A DNA stretch of 64,000 nucleotides from an uncultured Bacteroidales bacterium (GCA_937898885.1 CALDKD010000089.1:41599-105598), one strand, 5' to 3'; shown: positions 27,136 through 36,326, counted from the stretch's first letter. A program made the numbers and translations. The notes: generated by a model from the sequence alone, not told the origin.

Positions 27136-28197
27136 TTAAAGAGTGGCGTTGATGTCGCGTACGGCTGAGATCAGCGCGTCAATGTTCTCTTTCTTAGCAC
27201 CCATCGGCAGACCGCCTCCGGTACTGAGCATCAGACCGTGGTGTGAGCCGTTGGCGGCAATGTAGCTGCGTACAATCTGAGTGGTGGTATCATAGACCTG
27301 CCCCGGATCATTGCCGGTAAGCAGCATAGGAGGTACATTTCCCATCAGAATGACCTTGTCACCTGCCAGTTTACGCGACTCGCCTATCTCTTGCAGATGT
27401 GTGAAGTTGAACACGTCAACGCCCATCTCAGTAAGATGCGGATAGCAGGAGTTTGATGTGAAGTCGTTGTGGAAATAATGACGCACCTCAGGGAATGCGG
27501 AGAATATCTCTTTCATATACGGCATACACAGAGTGGTAAAGTCCTCAGGACTGAAATAGCCGCAGACATCATCCAGCACCATTATTGCCTTCGCCGTCCT
27601 TACATTCTCCAACTGTGCCTCAAGCCAGAGTTTCACGCAGTCGGTTGTCTTGCGCAGCAGTGAGTCGGCAGCTTCAGGATTTATCATCATAAACATAAGA
27701 AGCTGGGTCACCGTGAATATGTGCGATGCCACTGTGAACGGGCCACGCGCGCACACCATATACACCTGCTCACCCTCAGCCTCCATCAAAGGCTGATACA
27801 GACGCTGCTGGTTCAGCATAAGCGGCATCAGGCCATCGCGCTTGGGATCAGGCAGACGCAAGTCCTTGAATATAGCCTCGGCGTTGTCCAAATCCTCTGT
27901 AAGCGGATGTAAATGTGGCAGGTTGTCATCGAAGAAACAGGTTGGGCAGCCAAAGCCTGAAGGCTCTGCGGTCATGCCATACTCTACCCACCAGCCGGGA
28001 ATGAAGACTGCCTCAGGGAAGTCCTTGATGATTTTCCTGTTATCGTTTACAAACACATCATTGCGCGCATAATAATCAATGAACGTATGGCCACAATAGC
28101 CAGGTATCCAAGGACTGTCGGCGATAAATGCTACTGGTATCTTACTGTTCCTATGCTCGATGGTCTCCTCCATCAACTTAATCTGATCACTGTTCAT
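27136..28197 (-). CDS. UroD-family protein lacking the usual metal ligands
   Basis: Protein of 353 residues with the uroporphyrinogen-decarboxylase TIM-barrel pattern shared by MtaA/MtbA-type methyltransferases (CARGPFTVASHIF, STGGGLPMGAKKENIDALI). Where methyltransferase relatives have HxC and a later Cys, this protein has HNDFTSNSC and STGGG, so the canonical Zn site is incomplete. That makes it a divergent paralog of the next upstream gene. ATG 28197 was chosen because the longer frame to 28305 reads through the neighbouring gene. Third gene of the GH67 operon. Function is unknown; a demethylation or methyl-transfer role is inferred only from family and context. Confidence 0.75.
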   Translation of the reverse strand: MNSDQIKLMEETIEHRNSKIPVAFIADSPWIPGYCGHTFIDYYARNDVFVNDNRKIIKDFPEAVFIPGWWVEYGMTAEPSGFGCPTCFFDDNLPHLHPLTEDLDNAEAIFKDLRLPDPKRDGLMPLMLNQQRLYQPLMEAEGEQVYMVCARGPFTVASHIFTVTQLLMFMMINPEAADSLLRKTTDCVKLWLEAQLENVRTAKAIMVLDDVCGYFSPEDFTTLCMPYMKEIFSAFPEVRHYFHNDFTSNSCYPHLTEMGVDVFNFTHLQEIGESRKLAGDKVILMGNVPPMLLTGNDPGQVYDTTTQIVRSYIAANGSHHGLMLSTGGGLPMGAKKENIDALISAVRDINATL

Positions 28198-28222
28198 ATC
28201 ACTGAAATTTAATATTATACAA

Positions 28223-29206
28223 TCAATAACCCGCGGCCTTATAGAAAGCCTCGATATTCGCAAATGGCGATGCGGGAGGTACATCACAGCCTGTAGAGAG
28301 CACAAAGTTGTCGTGTCCCTCTGCTATCCGCAACAGCTCAGCCACCTTTGCTGAGACCTGCTCGGGAGTACCCATCCTCATAACACCTACAGGATCCACA
28401 TTGCCCATAACCGCAATATCAGAAGGAACCTGATCCACAACTGCAGCCATATCTATGCTGTTACCGAAGTGGAGAGCAGCCGCTCCCGACGCCACCATGG
28501 CCTCGGTGCACTGACCTGCGTTGCCGCAATTATGCAGCACCACAGCAAACGTATCATCCTGCACAGCCTCGACAATCCGCCTTACATATGCGGTAGAGTA
28601 TGTCATACAGTCATCATTTGAGAGCAGTCCCGATGCGGGCTCCGCCATGACGACACCAGCCGAGCCGGCAGCCTTGATGGCACTGACATATTTAATAATG
28701 AACTCCGTGCACTTGTCAAGCAGACTTGTGGCTGTATCAGGCTCAATATACATTGCCATCATCAGCTCAGTCATATCATACAGACGGCCGGCCAGGCTGA
28801 ACGGGCCTATACATCCGCCAAGCAGCGGCTGGTCAAGCGCGGCTGCCGCCAGACGGTTTGCCTTGAGGTACTCTGGAACACGACAGGCATCCAGAGATGG
28901 AACTATAAGCGCCTCAACATCGGCTGCCGACTGAAGCAGGCGGCCCGTCACAGTGGGCACCTCATCAGGCTCAAACACCACCTGTGCTCCGAAAGCCTCT
29001 GCCTCCATGGACAAATCCATTATGGTGGTTGATGCCATGGAATGAGGGAAACGCCCGCGCAGGGCCAGGACAGCCTCGAAATGTGTCTGACCGTCAGTTA
29101 CGGCATCCAGCACACGTTTCCCTATCAACTCTATTCCCGGATGCGTCATTATGGGCAGGACAGGTACTCCGCCCTTGCCCAATAAACTCTCTATTACTTT
29201 ATTCAT
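28223..29206 (-). CDS. UroD-family methyltransferase-like protein (MtaA/CmuA type)
   Basis: Protein of 327 residues. The ligands of the zinc-dependent methylcobamide methyltransferase branch are intact: H225 and C227 (VVLHNCGNAG) and C307 (LSTGCDVPP). Conserved GCIGPFSLAGRLYDM is also present. True heme-pathway UroD enzymes have an N-terminal RPVWxMRQAGR, which is absent, so heme synthesis is unlikely. It starts 10 bp after the GH67 stop, so the two are almost certainly co-transcribed. The methyl donor/acceptor is unknown; no corrinoid-binding protein gene is in the window. Confidence 0.8.
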   Translation of the reverse strand: MNKVIESLLGKGGVPVLPIMTHPGIELIGKRVLDAVTDGQTHFEAVLALRGRFPHSMASTTIMDLSMEAEAFGAQVVFEPDEVPTVTGRLLQSAADVEALIVPSLDACRVPEYLKANRLAAAALDQPLLGGCIGPFSLAGRLYDMTELMMAMYIEPDTATSLLDKCTEFIIKYVSAIKAAGSAGVVMAEPASGLLSNDDCMTYSTAYVRRIVEAVQDDTFAVVLHNCGNAGQCTEAMVASGAAALHFGNSIDMAAVVDQVPSDIAVMGNVDPVGVMRMGTPEQVSAKVAELLRIAEGHDNFVLSTGCDVPPASPFANIEAFYKAAGY

Positions 29207-29216
29207 CTATTTTATA

Positions 29217-31310
29217 TTATCTGGCCAGCTCATATTCCGGCAGGGCATCGAGAGCCGGAGTCTCATAATTGGAGATTCTCAGACGGAAATGTCTCAACTC
29301 ATCAATATTATGCTGGAATGGTATGCAGTCAGCAGGAAGGTCCATATTTGAGAACTGCTGGAAGTATCCCATACAAGCATCTCTCCACCAGATGGCATCC
29401 TTGGCCTGGCGCTCCAGTTTCACATTAACCTGGTTCCAGCGCCAGTCATCCACATACTTGCGTACTGAGGCCCAGGTGTCAATATAACCGGCAGCGGCGT
29501 CAATACCCTGCTGATATGTATGGCAGAGAGCATCCCAGAGTGTCTCTCCGTTCCTCATCTTGTAATCCCAAGGCAGATGATGGAACCAGAGGATAAGCTC
29601 CTCAGGACAGGTCTCAAGATTCTCATAAAGCGATTTTAACGGCTCGTGATACTGTGCCACGGCACCGCTGCCCTGCATTGTACGGTCAAAGCCGATGCCA
29701 TCGGCGGCAGCCTTATGATAGAATGTAGGCGACCAGTCACGACGCACGGACTGCTCCCAAGGACCTGGGCCATAGTGTCCGGCACCTGCGAATATGTGGT
29801 GCAGACCCAGCGGCATCTCATAATGTGTGGTATTCTCGCGCGATGCGAGCATAAGTTTCCTTATCGGCTCAACGAAACCGGCCTTATCTGTGAATGTCTG
29901 CTTTATCCACTCATCGGCTATCTGCTCTGAGGTCAGTTCCGGATTCCATGCCATACGGCCGAAAGCATACCAGTTGGACTGCGCGAAATGATGTCCGCAC
30001 CAGTTGACGCTGTCACCCACATTGGCTACGCCAGCAATGGCTGATATCTTGTAGCCGTGCAGCTTGCCCTCTGTGATCTTTGCCACAGTAGAGCCCTCGC
30101 CTTTCATATAGGTGTCACTGTCAAGACACTCTTTCCACATAGGGTGAAGATATACCAGATGGTTTGAATGTCCCAGATACTCCTGAGTAATCTGAACCTC
30201 AACCATCATATTGGTCTTGTCCATCTGACCGAACAGCGGGCTGAACGGCTCGCGTGGCTGGAAGTCGATAGGGCCATTCTTGATCTGGATTATCACATTG
30301 TCGCGGAACTGTCCGTCAAGCGGCATAAACTCATCCATAGCCTGCATGGCACGGTCCTCAGCTGTAGCGGCATATACGAAGGCACGCCACATCACAATGC
30401 CGCCGTAAGGCTTCAGGGCATCCGCTATCATATTGGCGCCATCAGCGTGGGTACGCCCGTAATCCTGAGGACCAGACTGTCCCTCGGAGTTGGCTTTCAC
30501 CAGGAATCCACCGAAATCAGGAATAATTGAATATATCTCAGCAACCTTCTCATTCCAGAATCTTATTACATCAGGGTCCAGAGGGTCTGATGTATCAAGA
30601 TCCGCCAGATGCTTTGGAGCGGCGAAATTCAAAGACAGATACACCTTGACACCGTATGGGCGGAATATGTCGGCCAGGACCTTTATCTTCTGGAGATATT
30701 CAGCTGTAAGCATACAGGGGTCAGCGTTCACATTGTTCAGCACCATGGCATTGATGCCGACTGATGCGTTTGCACGCGCATACTCCTCATATTCGGGACG
30801 GACGGTCTCCGGCAGCTCACGCCATTTCCAGAGCGACTTCCCGGAGAAGCCACGCTCCATTGTCAGATTCGGATTATCCCAATGGTTCAATATACGCACG
30901 TCGTATGCCGGCACCTCCGTGATGTGACCTTCAGACGGAACGTTGCCGGTCTCCTGACGACGGAGCAGGTCGTAAACGCCGTAAAGCGCGCCTATCTCCT
31001 TGTTGGCATAAATAGTAATGGCTTTCTTTCCGAACTCTATGCGATATCCCTCATCTCCAAGCGATGCCTCAGGCTCATTGCAGATAACGCTTGTCACGGT
31101 CTGCTTTCCCTTCCAATAGTTCAGTATCTCATTATCGGCAATTGCCAGAGTACTCTTCTCTGCAGACAAGACCTGCGCCTCTCCATCGCTAAGGGAATGG
31201 AACCACAGATTGTGCCCGTTCTCGTCTTTCAACTCAGCACCGCCGCAGGAATTGATAAACATTCCTAACGCAGCCAGTGCGATTACGTGTAGAATTCCAG
31301 TTTTTCTCAT
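29217..31310 (-). CDS. GH67 alpha-glucuronidase (xylan side-chain removal)
   Basis: Lipoprotein glycoside hydrolase of 697 residues. The signal ends in FINSCGG (lipobox Cys near residue 22). GH67 signatures are clear: NHWDNPNLTMERGFSGKSLWKW, then GGFLVKANSEGQSGPQDYGR with the presumed acid Glu, IQIKNGPIDFQPREP and MVEVQITQEYLGH with the presumed base pair Asp/Glu. It releases (4-O-methyl-)glucuronic acid from xylo-oligosaccharides. ATG 31310 was chosen because it gives a clean signal peptide and lies downstream of a promoter (31341-31369). It opens an operon with two UroD-family genes and a tricorn-like protease. Confidence 0.95.
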   Translation of the reverse strand: MRKTGILHVIALAALGMFINSCGGAELKDENGHNLWFHSLSDGEAQVLSAEKSTLAIADNEILNYWKGKQTVTSVICNEPEASLGDEGYRIEFGKKAITIYANKEIGALYGVYDLLRRQETGNVPSEGHITEVPAYDVRILNHWDNPNLTMERGFSGKSLWKWRELPETVRPEYEEYARANASVGINAMVLNNVNADPCMLTAEYLQKIKVLADIFRPYGVKVYLSLNFAAPKHLADLDTSDPLDPDVIRFWNEKVAEIYSIIPDFGGFLVKANSEGQSGPQDYGRTHADGANMIADALKPYGGIVMWRAFVYAATAEDRAMQAMDEFMPLDGQFRDNVIIQIKNGPIDFQPREPFSPLFGQMDKTNMMVEVQITQEYLGHSNHLVYLHPMWKECLDSDTYMKGEGSTVAKITEGKLHGYKISAIAGVANVGDSVNWCGHHFAQSNWYAFGRMAWNPELTSEQIADEWIKQTFTDKAGFVEPIRKLMLASRENTTHYEMPLGLHHIFAGAGHYGPGPWEQSVRRDWSPTFYHKAAADGIGFDRTMQGSGAVAQYHEPLKSLYENLETCPEELILWFHHLPWDYKMRNGETLWDALCHTYQQGIDAAAGYIDTWASVRKYVDDWRWNQVNVKLERQAKDAIWWRDACMGYFQQFSNMDLPADCIPFQHNIDELRHFRLRISNYETPALDALPEYELAR

Positions 31311-31340
31311 ATTCGTCAATAATTGTAGCTCAAAATTTCT

Positions 31341-31369
31341 CAAAGATACATAAAAAGCAGAAGAACCAA
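31341..31369 (-). promoter_or_regulatory. Promoter for the GH67-UroD-UroD-tricorn operon
   Basis: On the minus strand TATCTTTG (31348 down to 31341) is preceded by TTG (31369-31367) with an 18-bp spacer. The ATG at 31310 is about 30 nt downstream. Gaps within the operon are 10, 25 and 23 bp, and no internal promoter was seen. Confidence 0.6.
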
Positions 31370-31395
31370 CCCAACTGACTGACTTTATCTTTTGC

Positions 31396-32073
31396 TTACC
31401 TCTCCAGCAACGGCAGCAGACGGCTCTCAAGGATTCCGGCCTCAATCAGGCGATAATGAGGATGATAGGCGTTGTCATAAGCCTCGCTGTGATGCGATGC
31501 ATATTGTCCTTGAGCCAGAATGGCATCAATCGCGGCCTTGTCATCCTTAAAGCCGGGGATGTCATAGCCGCATCTTCTCACCACCCGCAGTATGGCCTTC
31601 CACTCTTTGCGCCATTCGGAGACCTCTGGCAACGTAAACGATGTGGCGCTCTCAACAAAAGCATCAAGGAACTGGTCCAGAGATACTTTTCCGTCGTTTA
31701 TCACAGACAGGCTTACCCGATAGAAGCGGCCGTGCCAGCCTGTCCGCTCATAATATGGTCCAGTCACAGAATCTCTCGCGGCAATAGCGCACTCCTCCTC
31801 TATGTATGAGCGCATACGCCCGCGTACATCATCGCCCTGCCCCATCAGATGTCCCGGACCGAATGCGTCCTGAAAGAAATTCTTGTAGATATCAAGCAGC
31901 GTTGACTCCGGGTAGCGGGACATCTGCAGCTCAACAGCCTCACGGATGGCCTTCCGGTCATAATTTCCGGCACTCAGGCGGATTGGAGCCCAAATCAGCA
32001 AAAGAGAAAGCGCCAAGCCCGGTTTCGTGAAAAAAGAAATCAGTATTCCAAAGTGTGTTGGTTTGCTAATCAT
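31396..32073 (-). CDS. Conserved exported protein of unknown function
   Basis: Protein of 225 residues with an N-terminal hydrophobic signal (LALSLLLIWAPIRLSAG). The mature part is helical, with invariant-looking aromatic motifs FFQDAFGPGHLMG, YYERTGWHGRFYRVSLSVI and YHPHYRLI. I do not recognise a named family; similar proteins occur as hypotheticals in Bacteroidetes. A minus-strand TAGCTTTG box (32111-32104) gives it its own promoter about 30 bp upstream. It lies between GH67 and GH10 genes, so a link to xylan use is possible but unproven. Confidence 0.7.
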   Translation of the reverse strand: MISKPTHFGILISFFTKPGLALSLLLIWAPIRLSAGNYDRKAIREAVELQMSRYPESTLLDIYKNFFQDAFGPGHLMGQGDDVRGRMRSYIEEECAIAARDSVTGPYYERTGWHGRFYRVSLSVINDGKVSLDQFLDAFVESATSFTLPEVSEWRKEWKAILRVVRRCGYDIPGFKDDKAAIDAILAQGQYASHHSEAYDNAYHPHYRLIEAGILESRLLPLLER

Positions 32074-32199
32074 ATTTCTGGAGACCTTATTTCAAAACAA
32101 AGGCAAAGCTAAGCAAAAAACTCACAAGGACAGGCCCTGCGACTACATTTGTGGAAAACTCTTTTTGCCTTTATAGCCACTCAACCCAACGGGAATCAC

Positions 32200-32207
32200 T
32201 ATATTTG
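32200..32207 (+). promoter_or_regulatory. -7 element for GH10 xylanase
   Basis: TATATTTG matches TAnnTTTG 21 bp before the ATG at 32229. No good TTG lies at the expected -33 distance, which would fit an activator-dependent polysaccharide-utilisation promoter. Confidence 0.55.
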
Positions 32208-32228
32208 TAAAACATAAACTATTAAAAT

Positions 32229-34547
32229 ATGGACAATAGGATAATAGCCACCCTGCTCATTGCCGGTGCCGCGCTTAGCTCATTCGCGCAGAAGAATTAC
32301 GAGATTGGTATTCCATCGGACCCCGCACACTACGGATATCTGAAGGATTACCTGCCCCTTAAAGAGTACATTGACACGGACAAGTACCCCAACTTCAAGC
32401 TTGGAGGAGCCACTATTGTAGATACATATATGTCCAACAGCCTTACCAAGGGAATGATTAATACGAACTTCTCTGAGACTGTGGCCGGCAATGCCATGAA
32501 AATGGCAAGTTGCGTGGACGGCAACGGCAATATGAATTTCAGCAACGTGACCAGATTTGTCAATGCCGCCACAAGTGCCGGACTGAATGTTTACGGACAC
32601 ACGCTGGCCTGGCACGCCCAGCAGCCGGGAAGCTGGCTTCGCAACCTTATCAAGGACAAGCCCGCGCAAGAGGTTGAGGGAGCGGATATCCCTGTATATA
32701 CTGCATTGGCGGAAAAGGACTTCCGCAAATCGCAGAACGTGGGATGGACAGCAGACAAGAACCAGTACGGTTTCTCACTCTCCTACTCCAACACCGACGG
32801 TTTGAAGATCCACACCACTAAGAAATGCAACTCCTGGGAGGTACAGTTCGTATCAATGGACAACATACCCATTGAGAAGGGCAAGACATACAGGATGACA
32901 ATGACCGTCAAGGGCTCCGCATCGGGCAAGCTGCACAGCAAGCTGGGTGACTGGAGCGTCGGCGCCAATGCCGATATCCCGTTCACCAAGGAGTGGAAGG
33001 ATGTGACTGTCAACTATAAATCGCAGGGAGGCAGTTTCCTGTTACTGCAGTGCGGTGACTTTATTGGCGACATCCAGATTCGCCGCATTCAGTTCGAGGA
33101 GCAGAAGATGGCGATTGAGAAGACTGAGGCACGCCGTTGCATCGTGGTCAATGCCACTGCAAGAAAATCAGGCGTAGAGGACAACCAGTTCTGGGTAGTA
33201 AGCAGCAGTGAGTTCAAACAGGGCGCGAAGTATGAGTTCTCGGCCGAGATCAGAGCCGACAAGGCCGCTTCGGCATCCACACAGATTCACGCCGCTCCAG
33301 GCACATACGTCAGTTCCGACGCATTTGGCGACATCAGATTCACTACAGACTGGAGAACCATCAGGCTGAACGGCACTATGAGCCGCACCGGAAAGTCAAT
33401 AGCCTTCAACCTGAGCGAGTACGAGGGAGCCAACAACTATTATTTTGACAATATCAGCCTCTTGATTAACGGCAAGGAGTGCGTCAAGAACGGAGATATG
33501 GAGGGTACCAGCAGAGATGGCTTCAGAATCAAGAGCAGCTACGGCAACGTAATACGCCCGCAGATACAGGATACCATAACCTACATATATGTGCCAAGCT
33601 CTATTCCACTCTCGCCTGAGGTTGTACACGACACGCTTGTGTGGGCAATGGACAAATGGATAAAGGGTATGATGCAGGCCTGCGGCGGCAAGGTCAAGGC
33701 CTGGGATGTGGTAAACGAGGCAATATCGGGCGGAGGCGATGACGGCCAGGGCAACTATACGCTCCAGCATAACGACGGAACCTCAAGTGACTTCTTCTGG
33801 CAGGACTATATGGGCGACTTGGAGTATGTCCGCTCAGCCGTACGTCTGGCCCGCAAGTACGGACCAGAGGACATCAGGCTGTTCGTAAACGACTACAACC
33901 TTGAGAGTGACTGGGACGGCAACAAGAAACTGAAGTCTCTGATTAACTGGATAAAGAAATGGGAGGCCGACGGTGAGACCTACATAGACGGAATAGGCTC
34001 GCAGATGCACATATCCTGCTATATGAACGAGAACACTCAGAACAGCAAGAAGAATGCCATCACCAATATGCTCAAGCTGATGGCGGCATCGGGCAAGCTG
34101 GTCAGGATAAGCGAGTTTGACATGGGTATGGAGGATGCCAACGGCAACAATGTGCCTACCGGCAAGATGACAGAGGCCATGCATAAGAAGATGGCCGACC
34201 TGTACGAGTGGATAATAAAGCAGTATCTCACCATCATCCCGCCTGAGCAGCAATGGGGAATCTGCTTCTGGTGTCCTACTGACTCGCCGTCAAACAGCGG
34301 CTGGCGCGCAGACACGCCTGTAGGGCTCTGGACAGTTGACTACTACCGCAAGCACGCATACGCCGGTGTGGTAAGAGGTCTCGGAGGCATCCCGTCATCG
34401 GTAGAGCCCGTCATATCATACCAGGAGGCAGTAAGCCACGATCACAGGATCTACAGCATCACAGGCTCTGCCATACCAGACGATGCAAGCGTGGAGTCCC
34501 TGCCTCACGGCATCTATATCATAGACGGAAAGAAGGTCATCAGATAA
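32229..34547 (+). CDS. GH10 endo-1,4-beta-xylanase interrupted by carbohydrate-binding modules
   Basis: Exported xylanase of 772 residues. The signal peptide ends at LSSFAQ. The GH10 barrel begins at about residue 25 and reaches the strand-3 motif GHTLAWHAQQ (about 123-132). It is then broken by about 300 residues of tandem CBM4/9/22-like beta-sandwich sequence (GWTADKNQYGFSLSYSN; YEFSAEIRADKAAS). It resumes with WDVVNEAISGG (acid/base E497) and RISEFDMGM (nucleophile E629). CBM insertion inside GH10 is known from Prevotella/Bacteroides Xyn10 enzymes. The C-terminal LPHGIYIIDGKKVIR resembles the terminal motif of secreted Prevotella proteins, perhaps a sorting signal. Confidence 0.95.
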   Translation: MDNRIIATLLIAGAALSSFAQKNYEIGIPSDPAHYGYLKDYLPLKEYIDTDKYPNFKLGGATIVDTYMSNSLTKGMINTNFSETVAGNAMKMASCVDGNGNMNFSNVTRFVNAATSAGLNVYGHTLAWHAQQPGSWLRNLIKDKPAQEVEGADIPVYTALAEKDFRKSQNVGWTADKNQYGFSLSYSNTDGLKIHTTKKCNSWEVQFVSMDNIPIEKGKTYRMTMTVKGSASGKLHSKLGDWSVGANADIPFTKEWKDVTVNYKSQGGSFLLLQCGDFIGDIQIRRIQFEEQKMAIEKTEARRCIVVNATARKSGVEDNQFWVVSSSEFKQGAKYEFSAEIRADKAASASTQIHAAPGTYVSSDAFGDIRFTTDWRTIRLNGTMSRTGKSIAFNLSEYEGANNYYFDNISLLINGKECVKNGDMEGTSRDGFRIKSSYGNVIRPQIQDTITYIYVPSSIPLSPEVVHDTLVWAMDKWIKGMMQACGGKVKAWDVVNEAISGGGDDGQGNYTLQHNDGTSSDFFWQDYMGDLEYVRSAVRLARKYGPEDIRLFVNDYNLESDWDGNKKLKSLINWIKKWEADGETYIDGIGSQMHISCYMNENTQNSKKNAITNMLKLMAASGKLVRISEFDMGMEDANGNNVPTGKMTEAMHKKMADLYEWIIKQYLTIIPPEQQWGICFWCPTDSPSNSGWRADTPVGLWTVDYYRKHAYAGVVRGLGGIPSSVEPVISYQEAVSHDHRIYSITGSAIPDDASVESLPHGIYIIDGKKVIR

Positions 34548-34645
34548 GTGTACATCTGGAAAGAGCTATCAGCAGTCTGATTACCCCCGACTACTTCATG
34601 CCGGACGAATAATCAAGATTAATATATAAACGAATACGGAACAAT

Positions 34646-34753
34646 ATGAAAATAACAAGATCAGCAGAGAATGGTATCGTAACCCTCAGACCGGAGGGAT
34701 GGCTTTTTAAAATGACAGATTTTGACAAGAAACTTGACATTCAGCCAAAATAA
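34646..34753 (+). pseudogene. Possible truncated STAS-domain remnant (35 codons)
   Basis: Reads MKITRSAENGIVTLRPEGWL then diverges and stops after 35 codons. The opening resembles the first two strands of bacterial STAS anti-sigma antagonists (MKI...ENGIVTL.LEGRLD). The rest of the domain is absent, and the promoter of the next gene (34734-34764) overlaps its end. Best read as a remnant; a functional micropeptide cannot be excluded. The 240 bp between the xylanase and the next lipoprotein hold nothing else except a small CCCTC/GAGGG stem near 34684-34699. Confidence 0.35.
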
Positions 34754-34764
34754 CCGTAGATTTG
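34734..34764 (+). promoter_or_regulatory. Promoter for the S/T/Q-rich lipoprotein
   Basis: TTG at 34734-34736, a 20-bp spacer and TAGATTTG at 34757-34764 form a full Bacteroidota promoter. The ATG at 34788 lies about 18 nt into the transcript. Confidence 0.75.
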
Positions 34765-34787
34765 GAGAAAATTTAAAGATATAGTAT

Positions 34788-36326
34788 ATGAGACGCTTGT
34801 TTTTTATGGCGGTACTTCTGCCATTTTTGCTTTGCAGCTGTATGACCAGGATTGTGACTGTATCACCGGATGCGGTGGGTACCGGTATATATAATAATGG
34901 TGCATACGGCAACAGGACATACAGCACTACTGTAACAGTTCCCAAGAAGCACACAGTGACCACCACACGCGTAACCGCAGTCAATGAGGACATCTCATTG
35001 TACCTTGACCTGCAGGCCGTGGCGGCGGCTTTCGCTCAGAGTGCAAACATTGATGAGTTTGAGCGTTTGCTCAACAACGCATCGTATATGCTCTCCAACC
35101 TGGACCTGAACCGCGACGGATACATTGACTACCTGCGTGTCCTGGAGACTGTTGAGGGACGCGCACACGTATTCCTTATCCAGGCCGTGCTGGCCGCCAA
35201 CATCTTCCAGGATGTGGCTACAGTCGTGGCGGAGGTGGCGGGCACCTCATCGGCCTACGTTCAGATTATCGGATCATCATACATATATGGACCGAACTTC
35301 ATCGTCCAGCCTGTATATATCGTGACTCCGCCAATCTTCGCGCACTTGTGCAGACCGGCATACCAGCCTTGGCGCTCGCCTTGGTACTGGGGTCATTTCC
35401 CATCTTACTACAAGCGCCCCGCCCCTATTTTCCTGAATCATTACCAGGCTTACGTACATACGTTTATGACCAATCACGTGTATTGCCACGAGGTAACTTA
35501 TCTTGACAAATGCCACTACCCGGACTATGACCGCGTGTCACGTCCTATACAGCGCAATGATTATGGACAGCAGCATCCCGAGCAGTCATTCACGCAGCGT
35601 TTCGCTGACCAGGAGGCGCGTACATCAATCAACACAGGTACCGGCAACGCATCTTCCGCACGTGTGGTAAACGCACGCGATGTGATTGAGCGTCAGGCTG
35701 CCTCAAGAGAAGTAACCACTTCCTCAACAAGAACACGTCAGACATCCACTACTACCCGTCAGGCGGTTCCGGCCACACAGACTACGTCAAGAAGCCAGCA
35801 GAGCGCGCAACCTTCCTCTCAGAGCCAGTCTTCATCAAGAACGGCCACAACCTCTTCCAGGAACCAGCAGACCGCGCAACCTGCTACACAGAGCCAGTCT
35901 TCGTCAAGAACGGCCACGACTTCCTCAAGGAACCAGCAGGCTACACAGCAGACAACACAGCAGGCTACCCAGTCGTCATCCTCATCAAGGACTGCTACCC
36001 AGAGTACATCCAGGACGACCCAGCCTGCAACTCAGCCTGCCACAAAGCCGGCTGCCTCCAGTACAAGGCAAAGCCAGCCTGCCACACAGCCGGCACAGCC
36101 CACGCAGAGCAGACAGAGCAGCAGCCGTGCCTCATCGCGCGACTCACAGACTACCGTGAGCAGCCGTGTGAGCACATCCGGAACATCTGAGACCCGTATC
36201 AAGACCGTATCCTCATCGGGCGAGACGTCAACCGTAAAGAGAGGCAGCGACTCACAGCAGAGCAGCACTGCGTCAAGCCGTAGCGCAGGCTCAACCACCT
36301 CCTCCAGAGGAGCAGGCGGAAGATAA
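34788..36326 (+). CDS. Lipoprotein with globular N-domain and low-complexity Ser/Thr/Gln tail
   Basis: Surface-type lipoprotein of 512 residues. The signal ends in LLCSCMT (lipobox). The globular part (about 60-240) contains an EF-hand-like loop DLNRDGYIDYL and an aromatic Pro/Tyr/Trp-rich stretch (PWRSPWYWGHFPSYYKRP) that recurs in Bacteroidetes hypotheticals. From about residue 285 the protein is almost wholly S, T, Q, R, A with imperfect repeats such as SQSSSRTATTSSRNQQ. The tail resembles flexible cell-surface stalks and would offer many Ser/Thr O-glycosylation sites. Function unknown. Its stop is 53 bp before the next candidate ORF. Confidence 0.85.
   Translation: MRRLFFMAVLLPFLLCSCMTRIVTVSPDAVGTGIYNNGAYGNRTYSTTVTVPKKHTVTTTRVTAVNEDISLYLDLQAVAAAFAQSANIDEFERLLNNASYMLSNLDLNRDGYIDYLRVLETVEGRAHVFLIQAVLAANIFQDVATVVAEVAGTSSAYVQIIGSSYIYGPNFIVQPVYIVTPPIFAHLCRPAYQPWRSPWYWGHFPSYYKRPAPIFLNHYQAYVHTFMTNHVYCHEVTYLDKCHYPDYDRVSRPIQRNDYGQQHPEQSFTQRFADQEARTSINTGTGNASSARVVNARDVIERQAASREVTTSSTRTRQTSTTTRQAVPATQTTSRSQQSAQPSSQSQSSSRTATTSSRNQQTAQPATQSQSSSRTATTSSRNQQATQQTTQQATQSSSSSRTATQSTSRTTQPATQPATKPAASSTRQSQPATQPAQPTQSRQSSSRASSRDSQTTVSSRVSTSGTSETRIKTVSSSGETSTVKRGSDSQQSSTASSRSAGSTTSSRGAGGR
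35823..35960 (+). repeat. Coding tandem repeat, 69-bp period
   Basis: Two copies of a 69-bp (23-codon) unit encoding SQSSSRTATTSSRNQQ plus a linker start at about 35823 and 35892 and differ by a few substitutions. Partial further copies flank them. The length is a multiple of three, so copy-number change would keep the frame. Confidence 0.7.

Noticed and set aside
28223..29206. Heme-pathway uroporphyrinogen decarboxylase (hemE)
   Set aside because: The N-terminal RPVWxMRQAGR motif is missing and zinc ligands of methyltransferase relatives are present.
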